A stretch of 64,000 nt of DNA from Spirodela intermedia (GCA_902729315.2 LR746275.1:4034001-4098000); one strand, 5' to 3'; counted from the first letter of the stretch, positions 37,737-51,263 are shown. Translations and numbers: made by a program. The notes: generated by a model from the sequence alone, not told the origin.

Positions 37737-39068
37737 TTGCCCAAAGCAGCCGCAGAGGATTCTTCGCCCTTTTGTCGTTCCTCCTGTGAAAACCCATCGG
37801 GCATGGGGGGCCTAAGAAAGAGCATTTTCGCGATCGTCGGGTCCCTGTTCTTCCTCTTGTTCTATCTGGGTTGTATCTTCTTCCCCCCAGCTGCGACTTC
37901 CCATCCACCTCTGTCCAGGAAGAGGAGGAGGAACATCTCCGTTCTTTCCTCCCAGTCCCAGCGCATGCCCTCCGCCGCATCCGCCGCATCCGCCCCTCAC
38001 GAACCCCAGGAATCTTCCCCCCTTTCCCTCCGGTCCATTCTCAGGCACCTCGTCTGTTGTTTCTTCGGACCGCATTCGCGGCAGCAGAAGCGGCGACCGC
38101 ACGTAGCAGCCATCGGGCCGCTTCCTTCCACCCAGCAGCAGCTGCAGCCCCGGCACCACCTCGTCTTCCCCGAGGAGGCCACCGCCAACCCGAAGGCGAT
38201 CGCGTCGTCCAGATTCCTTGAGAAGCCTGACGAGCTCACCCGCAGCGCCTCCTTGAAGCGCTCTTCGTTCACCTCCAGAGACGACGTGTTTCCCTGCGCG
38301 TCCTGCGGAGAGGTCTTCACCCGGAGCCACCTCCTCGACCTCCATCAGGCGGCGAGGCACGCGCTCTCTGAGCTCACCGACGGCGACTCGGGCCTGAACA
38401 TCGTCCGGATCATCTTCCAGTCGGGGTGGAATGGAAGGCGGGGGAAGGAGAGCGACAGGGTCGATAACAGTGTGGTCCCTATCGTCCACCGCGTCCTGAA
38501 AATCCATAGTTCCCCCAGGATGCTCGCTCGCTTCGAGGAGTACCGGGACTCCGTCCGGTCGCGAGCAGCCGCCCGGTGGGCCGCCGGCTGCGGCGGAAGC
38601 GCGGACGAGCGGTGCATGGCGGACGGGAACGAGCGCCTCCGCTTCTACTGCGCCACCTTCCTGTGCGGCCTTACGCAGGAGGGCGGCAATCTGGGCATCT
38701 GCGGCAGTCCCTTCTGCTCCGCGTGCGGCATAGTGCAGCGCGGGTTCGTCGGCAAGGATGCCGACGGCGTGGCCACGCACACCACTGGGTGGGGCGCCCA
38801 CTCGCACTCGTCGCTGCCGCAGGAGCTGGAGGGGGAGTTCGAGTCCATGAAGACCCGTCGGGCGATGCTGGTGTGCCGGGTAGTCGCCGGCCGCGCAGCC
38901 CTCGGCGGCGCGGGAGCTGCCGGTGACGGGGAGGGGGACCACGGGATCTACGACTCCGTCGTGGCGGCGGGGAGGGGGGGCGGCGGCGGGTGGGCGGCGG
39001 AGGATCTCCTGCTTGTCTTCGACCCGAGGGCGGTCCTCCCCTGCTTCGTCATCATATACAGCATTTGA
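37737..39068 (+). CDS. C2H2 zinc-finger protein with PARP-like C-terminal region
   Basis: A single-exon protein of up to 443 residues. One C2H2 finger (CASCGEVFTRSHLLDLHQAARH, spacing C-x2-C-x12-H-x4-H) sits near residue 190. It is followed by a region shared by a plant family of C2H2-like proteins: GLNIVRIIFQSGW, VHRVLKIHSSPRMLARFEEYRD, ERLRFYCATFLC, then ICGSPFCSACGIVQRGF and the terminal DLLLVFDPRAVLPCFVIIY. I recall this C-terminal fold as PARP-catalytic-like; no activity can be claimed. The start is uncertain. Met codons at 37737, 37803 and 37965 are in frame. The second would give a hydrophobic segment FAIVGSLFFLLFYLGCIFF; the third begins MPSAASAAS after a basic stretch. As I recall, At2g29660 is a member adjacent to PHT4;1 in Arabidopsis. 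Confidence 0.85.
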   Translation: MPKAAAEDSSPFCRSSCENPSGMGGLRKSIFAIVGSLFFLLFYLGCIFFPPAATSHPPLSRKRRRNISVLSSQSQRMPSAASAASAPHEPQESSPLSLRSILRHLVCCFFGPHSRQQKRRPHVAAIGPLPSTQQQLQPRHHLVFPEEATANPKAIASSRFLEKPDELTRSASLKRSSFTSRDDVFPCASCGEVFTRSHLLDLHQAARHALSELTDGDSGLNIVRIIFQSGWNGRRGKESDRVDNSVVPIVHRVLKIHSSPRMLARFEEYRDSVRSRAAARWAAGCGGSADERCMADGNERLRFYCATFLCGLTQEGGNLGICGSPFCSACGIVQRGFVGKDADGVATHTTGWGAHSHSSLPQELEGEFESMKTRRAMLVCRVVAGRAALGGAGAAGDGEGDHGIYDSVVAAGRGGGGGWAAEDLLLVFDPRAVLPCFVIIYSI

Positions 39069-39695
39069 CGGTCTCCGTGTCTTCGTTTGAGGAGTCCTAC
39101 AGCCGGCTCGTATGTACTCTCACTTGGTGCACACTAGATGTTCGACTTAATGTTGTGACCGCGATACCGCGTCAACGGATCATCGAGGAAAAGCTGTCTC
39201 TTGTCGGTGCCCCATTTACTAATGTCTCAGTTTCCAATAAATAAATAGAGTTCAATAGCACGAAGCAGACAGACCGCATCTTCCTAGATGGCGTGCCCGT
39301 AGCAGAGACCGTAGCAGTGAGTGGGTCAGCTGGCAAGGCACGAGCCTCTAGGGCCCACCATCCCATCCCTTGCCGGGCCGAGCCCATCTCACGAAATCCT
39401 TGGACGGCGGCAGCAGAGAAGCGCCGCGTTCAGTAACAAAAGAAGAAATGCCGGCGAGCGGACAGAGAAAGGTAAAGGCAGAAGGATAAAGCCCCGCGGA
39501 CTGGACTCCATTAACCACGACGACCCAGCTTTAGACAGAGAGAAGAGAGAGGTGGGGAGAGAGAGAGGCCCCAGGTTCATCATAGGAAGAGGGAGGATAA
39601 CGAGGAACAAGAAGCGAGGGACAGAAAACCTAGGAAGAACAGGAGTGATACAGTAACTAGGCACGTTATGGGTCGAAGATGCCTCCTGCCGCCGG

Positions 39696-41043
39696 CTACG
39701 AGCTGGACCGGAAGGGGATGGCCCTGATCACGACCTGGTGGTAAATGGCCGCGAGCCCCGCTCCAATGAACGGACCCACCCAGAAGATCCACTGCGCGGG
39801 AGAAGAACGACGGGGGTCGTCCACGGGGGGGAAGATAGTGAGACTTCATCTCCGTTCATGGTGAAAGAGATAGATCCATATATATATATGCACTGCGAGC
39901 GAGCGATATCACTTACGTGGTCGTCCCATGCAGACTTCCTGTTGTAGATGATGGCGGCCCCCAGGCTCCTGGCCGGGTTTATGCCCGTCCCGGTGATGGG
40001 GATGGTGGCCAGGTGAACGAGGAAGACGGCGAACCCGATGGGGAGCGGAGCCAGCACCTGTTCCGTTGAGCCCCTGCGTCAGTAAGAACCAAGGGAGAGA
40101 GAAATTGGGAGGCTCCACCAGACGGTGCGCTCACCGGGACGTGGGAATCGCGGGCGCTACGCTTGGCGTCGGTGGCGGAGAAGACGGTGTAGACGAGGAC
40201 GAAGGTGCCGACGATCTCGGCGCCGAGGCCATCGCCCTTGGTGTACCCGGGGGCGACGCTGTTGCTGCCGCCACCCAGCTGCTGGTAGGGCGACTTCTGG
40301 AACCCTTTGACCACGCCGGCGCCGCAGATGGCTCCCAGGCATTGCATGACCATATAGAACAGTGCCCGTGTCAACGACAGCTTCCGGGCCAGCAGCAACC
40401 CGAACGTAACCGCCGGATTTATGTGCCCACCTGCAATGGACGCCACAGGAGAGTGAGGTTCCATCAGCCGCCAGATATCCGGTCCCCGGCGGGAAGATTC
40501 AAGTCCATCTCTCTCTCTCACACACACACACAATTGAGAAGATCTGATTCCCAAGGCAGTTCATCGAAGTCTCCTAGCAGAAATCTCGGACGCAGTAAAA
40601 GAGAAAATTTCTACAGACAAATATTCCGGCGAAGTCTCTACCGAGGAGTCAAACCCAGCACAGAAAGTTGCAGGGGAGAGGAGGAACGGGGGGCAGGGGG
40701 GAGGGTTCGTACCAGAGATGCCGGCCGTGCAGTAGACGAGGGCGAAGATCATGCCTCCGAAGGCCCAGGCGATGCCCTGGATCCCCACAGAGGAGCAGAT
40801 GGAAGGGGAGCGCTTCACACCCATGACGGTCAGGATGGTAATGTAGAGGAAGAGGAAGGTGGCCACGAACTCGGCGATCCCCGCCCGGTAGAAGGACCAC
40901 GACGTCAGCTCCCCAGCCTCGAACAGAGGTGCCGCCGGCGGCTCCACGTAGTCCTTGTCCCCCTGTGCTGCCGTCCCGATCGGCTGCCTCTCCGAGAACT
41001 TGTTCGCGCCGACCCTCACGTCCTCTTCTCGGAACTCCGCCAT
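39696..41043 (-). CDS. PIP1: PIP1-class plasma-membrane aquaporin
   Basis: A 287-residue water channel of the plasma membrane. Four exons in transcript order: 41043-40713, 40430-40135, 40057-39917 and 39791-39696, with short GT/AG introns, as in PIP genes generally. The long N-terminus [20 protein letters not shown] with PIGTAAQ is diagnostic of PIP1 rather than PIP2. Both NPA motifs are present: [11 protein letters not shown] at the start of exon 2 and [12 protein letters not shown] in exon 3. Other landmarks are GISG just before the first intron, [11 protein letters not shown] and [20 protein letters not shown]. The C-terminus is short (IPFRSSS). PIP1 proteins often need PIP2 partners to reach the membrane. 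An in-frame Met 11 codons upstream (41076) lies in a GA-rich leader and is not chosen. Confidence 0.97.
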
Positions 41044-41076
41044 ATCCCCACCTCTCTCTCGTTCTCTCGCTCTCAC

Positions 41077-44000
41077 TCTGCGTGCTGCACTCGCCCTTAC
41101 CCTTCCCCTTCCCCTTCCTTCGACCTGCTTTATCTCTCTGTACCTCTTCTCGACTGCTTTTTCGTGGGTTGTGGAGTACAGAGGAGACGGCTTGCTTTTT
41201 AAAGAAGGGGAAAGGGACCTGGCAGTGGGGTAGGTACCGCCCCTTTGTTTTTTTTCTTTCTCTCTCTCTCTCTCATCAGGACCAAGTCTCCATTTCTCCC
41301 TCGAGAGAGATAATTCCGCGACAAGAGGAAAAATACATCACGACTGAGGCAGTCGCCCGCTAGGGTTAGCGGGGGCCGACTCCACCGACCACCCATCGAC
41401 CCGCAGGCGCGACGAAGCCGTGGGGCCTCCACCTCCCCGTCCGTTTATTCCCCCATTGTATATTCCTAGAGAGCACTCCCTGGAGTAGCCATTGGCCGGC
41501 GGCGGCGGAGGATAACCTACGAGGATAATCAGTCCACGGGGGACGGCGGCCGCACGTCCCCGAGGAAACTACTTTAGATTGCTCCGGTTACTCTTCCAGC
41601 TGGGGTGGATGTCCGCTTCCTAATCCCAACATGGAGAAGATAAGAGGAGAGGAGGGGAGGGACGCGCAAGGTGCCAGCTTTACCAACATTCATTTCAGTC
41701 CATGTGAGCTTCACTTTGATATCGTGGAAGATGATGCTGTCGGACCGAAGACTGTGTTTCATATTCGCCGGTTAAAAACTTTAATCGGATGATTATGACC
41801 ATGGAGACACTGAAGTGAATAATCTCGACTCCCATCCACAAACGCCGGTGACTTCGACCAAGCAAAGGGAGCCCAGCCCCTGGGTTGTCGATTGTTCTTC
41901 TATTCAATCCGTACTATGGATTACGTCTGACGATGAAATTTGAGGCCACGAGGCGGTAGCGTCTGTTCCTCCCTCCGCCGGTGGGGCGGTGCGGACAACG
42001 ACTATAAGACCTATGCTAAAGAGGGCGGCTGCGACGTCACCGCCGGTGCCGACCTCAGCCGCCCATAACGACGGGAACCTCTCTCTCTCTCTCTCTCAGA
42101 CATCTGTATAGTACATGTATATGATATGTATTTTCTTCCCGTTGTTGCTGTCACTCAACTCCATCTACTTTTCTTTGGGTTGAGCTTCTTGACTTTTTGC
42201 CGGCCGGGACTGCTTCTGCTCGGCCGTCCGCTTGTAGTGTAGATCACCCTCTTCAAACTGTTTGAGCTCCGTCTAAAATCAGGCAATAAGGTGTATAAAA
42301 TTCCAAGGACAGTGACGGAGAGGAGAAGGTAGAGGAGTGCACAGAAGACCTGTCTTGCGCACATCCTACTTTGGCTAAGTTCTGTTCTAAATGGGCATTA
42401 AGGCACACTTTTTACTACTCCGTTCAATCGAAGCATACAGATCATGTATGCTTTAGTTGACCTTACTTGACCTCTAGACTCCTTGCAAAGATATGAACAT
42501 CTTGGTTTTAGGATCACGTATAAGAAACATATAAAGTTATTGAGAATATAAATTATCTTCGATATTGTGATAATCAAAGCTAATACGTTTATGTTCTATC
42601 ATATCATAACTGCTTTGTCGTCAACATGTGACTTGTGCAACTTTAATAAAGAGTGGATCTTAATCTGAACGTCTTGGAGAAAAACAAATAACCCTTTGTA
42701 AGTGTGGCAAACAATCGTAAATGATTGTCTCTTCCCTTTAAATGGTTATCATGCAGCGCAGAATTATCAGTTTCCTTTTTAGGTTGCTGAAGCATGTAAT
42801 AATTAGAAGTTTTTCTTGTGTAACATCTATCTCACATGCCAAATGAAAAGTATGAAGTACGTCTTCCTATTGAGCATGCACATCCTCTAAGAAGATTTAC
42901 ATCTCTTTTGACGAACTGCATCAAAGTGATTTACTAAATGTCAATAAAGATTGAATTGAGATCTGATTACATCGCCAAATTAAACTTTAGCCCCTAGGTT
43001 ACATACGACTTGCTAGACACATTGGAGGACTTTAGCTTCGTGTTGATTTAGCCACATCTCTTTCCCCTTGGCTTTTACGTCACAAGATACCAAGCATTAA
43101 CATGTCTTCTTTGCCTTTGTAAGAGAGGGCCAAATGATGAACCAATTTAGAACAGAAAGACAAGAGTGAGGAAGTTAACCCTACGATCCTCTGGCATTGT
43201 GGACTTTCCACAATAAGTTCCTTACAATCCCATCAACGTTGGCACTTTGGATGTATGTGGACCACCCATGTGCGTAGTGTTCTGCATCTGCCTGTGTACC
43301 CCTTTGGGACAATGCTATAATCAAGGTTCTCTATGCAAAAATCTCACTCCCTTACTTTTGGGGAGTCAAATCCTCCACCAAGCGGAAAGTTTGACATTCT
43401 ATTTGGAAGGTGAGAAATGAGATAATTACGAATGAGGCTCTCAAGTTACCAGAGGTTGGGATCATTCTGTTCGGCCGCCTTCTTTACTCGTCGTTATTTT
43501 CCCTTCATTAAGAAGAAACTGTGGTTGTGCCATAAAAGATTGTCACTTTCTTTGCCTGAAAACTCACGTCAGTCTAGAACAGCTTCTACCGTGCCAGTGT
43601 TATGTTGAGGTCTATTGGAAGTAGAACTCCTGATCTGCTACATATCGTGTTATGCTAGATGGGTTGTGAGATATGTACCTGCCATTCATCATAAAAGTTG
43701 TAAGCCATCTATTACTTGACGTCAAAAAAGTCAAGAGAGTATGTAAATGTCAGAAAAGTCTCCCACATTGATATTTTCAGATCTTAAAGCGATAAGAATT
43801 GTAGTCACAGAGAGGCTACTGAGAGAATCATTCTTATCATGGTAATTACTTCTTTAAATATATTTTTATTAATCTCATAAGACTAAGATCAAGTCCTCTA
43901 AATAGTATTGGCACTAGCGTACAGAACAAAAGCGATTCCATCCAAGGACAAGAAGCCCATCCGTCCCCGACATGATGCGCAGGGAATTTCAGCCATTCTT

Positions 44001-45000
44001 TACTTTTCTTGTCTTATCATCTTTCCTCGTGGCATGACGCCAAAACCTTCTCGATCTTGAGGAGATGCCTATGGTTTGGTCCTGATCTCAGTCTAGTGTC
44101 CTCCCGGGTTTTTTTGTTCTGGTCATCGGTCTCTGATTTGCCGTCTTGAACTTTGCTAGTGTTCATTACGTCCAGTCCTTCCCCCTTACTCCCTCTCGCT
44201 CATGATTTTTTGATTTGTTCGGGGTCTTCATCTGTCGCTAATGATGCACAACACTCCCGTTATTACAGTTTCCTTAGTGGAAAAGAAAAAAAAATAAAAA
44301 ATCTTATGTGGGTGCTTACTCGGAGGTGGTTTACGACCAGTACTAGAATCACTGGGTTGTTTTGATAGGACCCAGAAAACCGAATGGCAACCCAGAAGAA
44401 GCTTGTGCGGTGACCAAGGCAACGAATGTGATAGATCATCACCTGACGGCTTAGGTGACAAGACAAGGTTCCTGGATGTGCGCTCTCTCTCGAATTTTTT
44501 TTCTCCGGAAGCATGCTGTGGACTATGGCATATTGTATTTTATTTTTCAAGGATAAATACCAAGATATATCCAAACAGCATTCACTGTTCACGGGATTCG
44601 GAGTGTTAATAGTCTGGATTATGCTACTCCGGTGAGAAAAAAAATGCATAGTCCACTTTCTTTTGGTCCTATATTGTTTCCATGATAGAAGCTCCTTTGA
44701 TCCATCTGGTGATGATCTGGAGCCTACACCATATGACCGATATTAATTTTTCCCTCTGTATATCCTGACAGCGGGGAAGAGAGATTGAAACTAATGGAGG
44801 GAATCGTTTAAGGGCTCGTTCATGTTCACGAAGATTCTTGACTCCTGAAATAATCCACAGAGGTCCGAACCCTAAGGTTTCGGACGTTGTTCTTGAGACT
44901 ATTAGGGGTCTTATGCCCTAGGCTGGATGGACCTGGGCTAGGTCCAAGCCCAGGTTGTGTCCTTTATGAGCCCTATGAACGGTCGTAGTGAGTGTGTGTG
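41077..45000. other. Gene-poor AT-rich interval
   Basis: About 3.9 kb without a supported gene. (CT)n tracts lie at about 41260-41274 and 42080-42098, near the PIP1 promoter side. From 42,360 to 44,700 the sequence is AT-rich with no ORF over 130 codons and no recognised transposon domain. A 9-bp-arm inverted repeat (ACCTGGGCT / AGCCCAGGT) lies at 44931-44955, just before the long GA tract. Confidence 0.5.
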
Positions 45001-46235
<1,235 letters not shown>

Positions 46236-46925
46236 TTGAGACGTCACAGGCGACTGCGAAAAATGGAGGTGGACCCTCTTACAATCGGGAGAAACCATCG
46301 TCCCCAGAAGCAGGAGGAGGAAGAGATTATAGCGCGCAGTGAGGGTGAGCAGAGACTGGCCTTGGTTTCTTCTTCTTCTCCGTTCTCGGGGGTAAATACA
46401 AGGTTCGTTCCCCCCTTGGTGCCTTTTGTACGCTTCCGTAAGAGAGAAGCGTCCTTGGGATTGACGCGGTGACGATCAAGGCCGGCACGGGATGGAAAAG
46501 CCGGCGGTTTGGAGTCAACCCTGTAATACCTCGACAGCTGAAAGATCTTCCCCCCTTGAAGATGACGTTGCGGGATGTGATCCCAGTCCCACATGAAACC
46601 ACTGTCCGGCGGTCTAGCGAGGTCCCTGGAGAGTCAGCGGTTGAGAGAGACCCAGAATGTTTTGCCCAAAGAGGAATATGTGGCAGAGAAGTGCAGCGAA
46701 AAAAGGCAAGGCAGGTTCTTACTTTTGACCTTCGTCTCTTCTCATCTTCTTGCGATGTCGCTCTGGGGCAAGAGCGTCCTAGAGGTCCCCAAAGTTTGCC
46801 AAATGAGCGAAAACCTTTTTATTTTTATTTTAAAGATATGATATTTATCTCCCAGATTGAGATGACAAGTTCATTTTTATTTGTTTTGTGTTAATATTTC
46901 TTTATTTTTCCGTTATCGTTTCCTC

Positions 46926-47372
46926 ATGGAGTTCGATGGATGTTCGGTACCTCTCAGGGATATGGAACGCACTTGCTCTCAGGGATACGGCCGCTCCAGA
47001 GCAAGTTTCATCGACTCGTTGCCCAACGCTTCCCAGCTCGTAGAGCTTCCCCCTGCTGGAGAACATGATGACTGCAACCTCCCTCTTCGTAGGCCTTCTT
47101 CGGCAGGTCATTCCAGCTTGGAGAAGGCCACCTGCCAGTTGATCAAGAAAACACAACCCCGTACTGAACCGGCCAATCCAGATGAAAATCCACACATGGT
47201 TCCAACCATGGCTCAGTTTCAACCCACACAAGAGAGTGAAGTAAGACTCTTAATGGGCATGACAGAGCTGCTGAAGTATTCACAAAAAGTGAGGGGGAAG
47301 TCCACAATGAAACTCATCCATAAGATGATCGACGCTTGCTTATCAGCGAGAAAACAAACAGGAGGGAGATAA
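46926..47372 (+). CDS. Possible uncharacterised plant gene, last exon
   Basis: A 149-codon open frame beginning at MEFDGCSVPLRD and ending SARKQTGGR. It has ordinary mixed amino-acid composition, unlike the low-complexity shadow ORFs around it. The last 45 residues (SEVRLLMGMTELLKYSQK, then STMKLIHKMIDACL) look like a structured helical domain. Upstream on the same strand, ORFs at 46236-46472 (MEVDPLTIGRNHRPQKQ) and 46469-46700 (LKDLPPLKMTLRDVIPVPHE) could be earlier exons; SGG|GTAAATA near 46393 and CGACAG|CTG near 46540 are plausible splice sites. I do not recognise the product. A pseudogene is possible. Confidence 0.45.
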   Translation: MEFDGCSVPLRDMERTCSQGYGRSRASFIDSLPNASQLVELPPAGEHDDCNLPLRRPSSAGHSSLEKATCQLIKKTQPRTEPANPDENPHMVPTMAQFQPTQESEVRLLMGMTELLKYSQKVRGKSTMKLIHKMIDACLSARKQTGGR

Positions 47373-49211
47373 TTTCTCGCATTGACACAGCTGTGAGCCA
47401 AACAAAATAACAAGCACACAATTACCGAAAATAATGAGCAGAATGAATGCGGGGAAAGCAGCACGGTGGTACAAAATTTGGCAGAGAAAGCAGGGTCTCT
47501 TTGATAACAAAATAACGAGGCTGTCAGTTAATTTTTTGTATGACATGCGAGAAATCGGGAAAGCTTCCCGAAGTTGAACTCAGCATTAAAACGAAAGGGA
47601 GAAATGACCTTTGTTGCGTAAACTTGCTCTTGACTTTTCGTTTTATAAGACAAGTGGGTCTTATACACGTGTCTTCTGGTCAATGCTCTTGACTCTATGC
47701 AGCAGTGGGTTTTTATTCTTCTTTTGGGCTCTCAATGGTCTCATAGGCTCTCCTAGATGACTAGAAGGTGGATTGGTCTGGCACTTAGTCTCCTCTTTCT
47801 TTTCAGTGTGAGGCAAAGTTCCGTATAACACATATAATGCGTTTTTGCTCCTTCAATAGCCACTTACAACATCTAGTGACTGCACAAATTACTGACCGTC
47901 GACTATCAGATAAGTGGCTTAAATTTTCCTCATGAGACTTTACATTATGACTTTGTATAACTTCGACTCTTTGTATTTCATGGTGAAATTTCCCACGTCA
48001 TATTTGTCTTTTTTAAGACGTTTCCAACAATATGCAAATTTGCATTACCGACATAATTCATGAATAATAATTATTTGATGGGATCTGGTGTCGTGCTTTG
48101 GGTTAACCTTTGGAGTGTGTGAAATAATAAATTCTTAATTTAGTATGTCTGAAATAATCAAGTTAGTCGTGAAAGCATCTCAGTAGTCATTCATGTATGG
48201 TCATTTTAGCATATCTTGAAGTGGGCCAGTGAGAATGATGTGCATAATTAATTAGTCAATTACAAGATTTAACGAGTAAATGTCTAATCATACCAAGAAA
48301 ATTAGACTTCTAAAAAATGTAGCGATAAAAAATACTTAAATCGTGATTGGTAAAGGCATTTTAAAATTGTTGTCTAATCCAAACCAAGATCCCAATCATA
48401 TTTAAATAGCAAATCCAAAGTCCAACGATTACAACTTCTAATCATATTTGGGGAATCAAACCTCTTAAAGTCTGACAATTAGAACATTTAATCCGAGAAC
48501 AAAAGTATCACGAATTTAATGATCATGTGAAATATATGAAGCTCTTAACATCTGTAATTTGGTAAAGTATGTCTCATGCCTCGAGACAAATGTGAGGTAG
48601 TATGAACCATATATAGACCTTATTCTCCTCAATTTTTTTCATGAAGCTCAATAAAATATTAACACATAATCATAAATGATATTAATGGGTGCAACTATCT
48701 GCACAACCAACGGATGATTTGTGTACATTATCGTTTATGTCAAGAGAGAGAGAGAGATTAATGAGTTTGATTCACCTTGTTGACTGATAATTGACGCCTT
48801 TCCAACCGATGAATTAAGTAATTAATGAGTTTGACCGCGCCTCTTGACCGCCGTTGTTTTATGCTTTATGCAAAATCGATGGGCGGGGGTCTGACCTGAA
48901 TGACGACGGACTCCCGAGGGTCCACCGAACAGCAGGCCTCCGGTGTGGGCCCCGATGGATATGTGGGATGCGAAAGAGGAGCAAAGCGCGGAGGGAAGAC
49001 GTTACGGTCGCAAGCGCGCTCTCCACCGTCAGATCGAAGTCGTAATCGACGGTAGAGGCTGGCCCCGGAAGGATTATTAAGAACCAGGAGTTCAACAGCC
49101 ATCACCCTCCCCGTGAGATAATACCCACCCTCCCCTCCTCCCCCGCTGTACCTCCCCTGATCACCCTCCCGCTTCTCTCTCTCTCTGCACATCGCTCCTT
49201 AGATCTGGAGG
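47373..49211. other. AT-rich intergenic region
   Basis: About 1.8 kb. No gene is supported. Composition changes from AT-rich to GC-rich near 48,840, marking the approach to the MYB gene. A (GA)n run of about 14 bp lies near 48744. Confidence 0.5.
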
Positions 49212-51238
49212 ATGGAAGGAGGACAAGGCAGCGGGGGTAGGGCGAGGCTACCGCTTTCTTCAGCCTCCTCATCCGTTCTTCTCCTTGCCGCGGAGACACT
49301 CTTATCGAGTTCTTGCGGCGCGGAGATGCAGAGGCCGAGGGACTCCGACGTGCCGCCCACCCCACCGAACGGCGACGAGCACATTATCCCTCTTCCTCGT
49401 AATCATCCCCTTCTTCCTCCGTGCGCAATTGGCGCCGCCCCTAGCGGGATGTTGCTGGACGAGCCGCCCTTCCTCTGCGGGCTTCTTTTGTGGGGCGGAG
49501 TCGGTTCTTCTTCAGTTTCAGATTTTACCGGGGGGGGACTTCTGCCGGCGGACGAAGGGCTCGCGGAAAGGAGGAACCGCGTCGCCGGCGCTTATCCTGA
49601 GGCTCGCGTGGTCAAAGGCCAGTGGACTACGGAGGAAGACAGGTAGTCAGTTGCCTTGAGAATCGAATGCGGTGATGGTTTAGAAGGTTAAGAGTTCCTG
49701 TTCGCTGCAGCTTGTTGAACATGCTGGTGAAGCAGCACGGGCTGCGGAAGTGGTCGCAGATCGCGAAGAAGCTCGCCGGCAGGATCGGGAAGCAGTGCAG
49801 AGAAAGGTGGCATAATCATCTTCGCCCGGACATAAAGGTCCTCCCTCCCTCTTCCGCTCTCGCTCTGACCTATTTACTACTCCATGCTATATGCGGTGCG
49901 ATATGTAGGCCTGCTACGTATCGTGCCGTGGTTTCTTGGTGCATCTTGAATGGAGAAGGAGGTTGAAGGTCCATTTCAGTGCGCGATGGTGCACTGCGGT
50001 GGAAGATTGAGGGCCCCTCATACTCCGCTAGCATCTGTATCCGGGCGTCGCAAGCCTCAACCTTTTCTTCGGCTTCGTTTTTCCTGGGTATCCCGCTACG
50101 GTTCAACTCATCTTTTCAGGCCTAACCACTCTCTTCCTCCCGCAACCATGCGAGGCACCACACTTGCCTCGAACCAGTCAGCCGGTTGACCATCGTTCTT
50201 CTCGCCAAGTGGCCGTCCTCCTCTCCTAGCCCATGCGATGGCGGGCTGGTCGGAGCAGTGATTATCCGTCATCTTGTGCGTGCGGTGTAAATTGCAGCAT
50301 ACGCTCGCGTTGATCCTTCTTCTTCTCCTTTTCTGCATGTCTCTCTCTGTGCGCAGAAGGACACATGGAGCGAGGAAGAGGAGAGGTCGCTGGTCGAGGC
50401 CCATGAGAAGGTGGGGAACAGGTGGGCCGAGATCTCCAAGATGATCCCGGGGAGAACGGAGAACTCCATCAAGAACCACTGGAACGCCACCAAGAGGAGG
50501 CAGAACGCGAGGAGGAGGACGATGAAGGGAAGCGCGGACAGCGGCCCCAGGCCCACCATCCTTCAAGAATACATTAGGAGGCTGATCCTTATAAAGGCAG
50601 GCGCCGCCGCCACTCTCACCGCGGGCCCATCAAGCCACCACATCCTCCCGTCCCATCCCGATCACCCGACTTTCGACGTTGATTCCTCTGCATCGACCCT
50701 TACCGTCTACCCCGCGGAAGGGGATGCGCTGTTGTCGCAGGACCTGTTCATGTATTATTCTTACGCGCTGCGAATGGAAGGTATGACTACTCCAGACAAA
50801 AGCTTCCATGAATCGGACATCCTCTGGGGAGGTTTCCCCTCGGACGAGCCCTCCTACGTCTGCGACTACTACTACGACGACGGGGGGGTTCTTCCTTTCC
50901 TCGACGTGGACAGGTGTGGTGCAGTCCTAGATTCTTTTGGAGGCTACGGCGACCACTGTGATGAGGCCGCTACTGGTGCAAGCTACTACTGTTCCAGGAC
51001 GAGCAGCGGCAGCAGCGAAGTCACGGAGACGTCCAGAGCGTCTCAGATTTCTCCGGACATACCGCGGCTGCAACAGATCTCGCGGACAGAGACACCCTCA
51101 GATTACGACGCTTGTGGCGGCTGGGATTGGAGCTGCAACAGAGGAGACCTGGACCTGATGGAGATGATAGGCCGAGGAGCAGACACCCGCTGTCGCAGAG
51201 CAACTCCCGATCACTTGGAGCACGGCCCCCTCGAATAG
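49212..51238 (+). CDS. R2R3-MYB transcription factor, MYB98-like
   Basis: A nuclear DNA-binding protein of about 479 residues. Exons are 49212-49642, 49711-49837 and 50357-51238, all GT/AG. The R2 repeat begins VVKGQWTTEED in exon 1 and continues LLNMLVKQHGLRKWSQIAKK, then RIGKQCRERWHNHLRPDIK in exon 2. R3 in exon 3 is DTWSEEEERSLVEAHEKVGN, then IPGRTENSIKNHWNATKRRQ. The retained Trp at the first position of R3 and the downstream RPTILQEYI block match the MYB98/MYB64/MYB119 group, whose known members act in the female gametophyte. The C-terminal 200 residues are acidic, Ser/Tyr-rich and unconserved. Joining exons 1 and 2 gives Ser where the family usually has Arg (EEDS-LL). The start could instead be the Met at 49326. 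Anthranilate synthase follows 760 bp downstream. Confidence 0.92.
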
Positions 51239-51263
51239 AAAGAGTTAGATCGTCATCATACCA

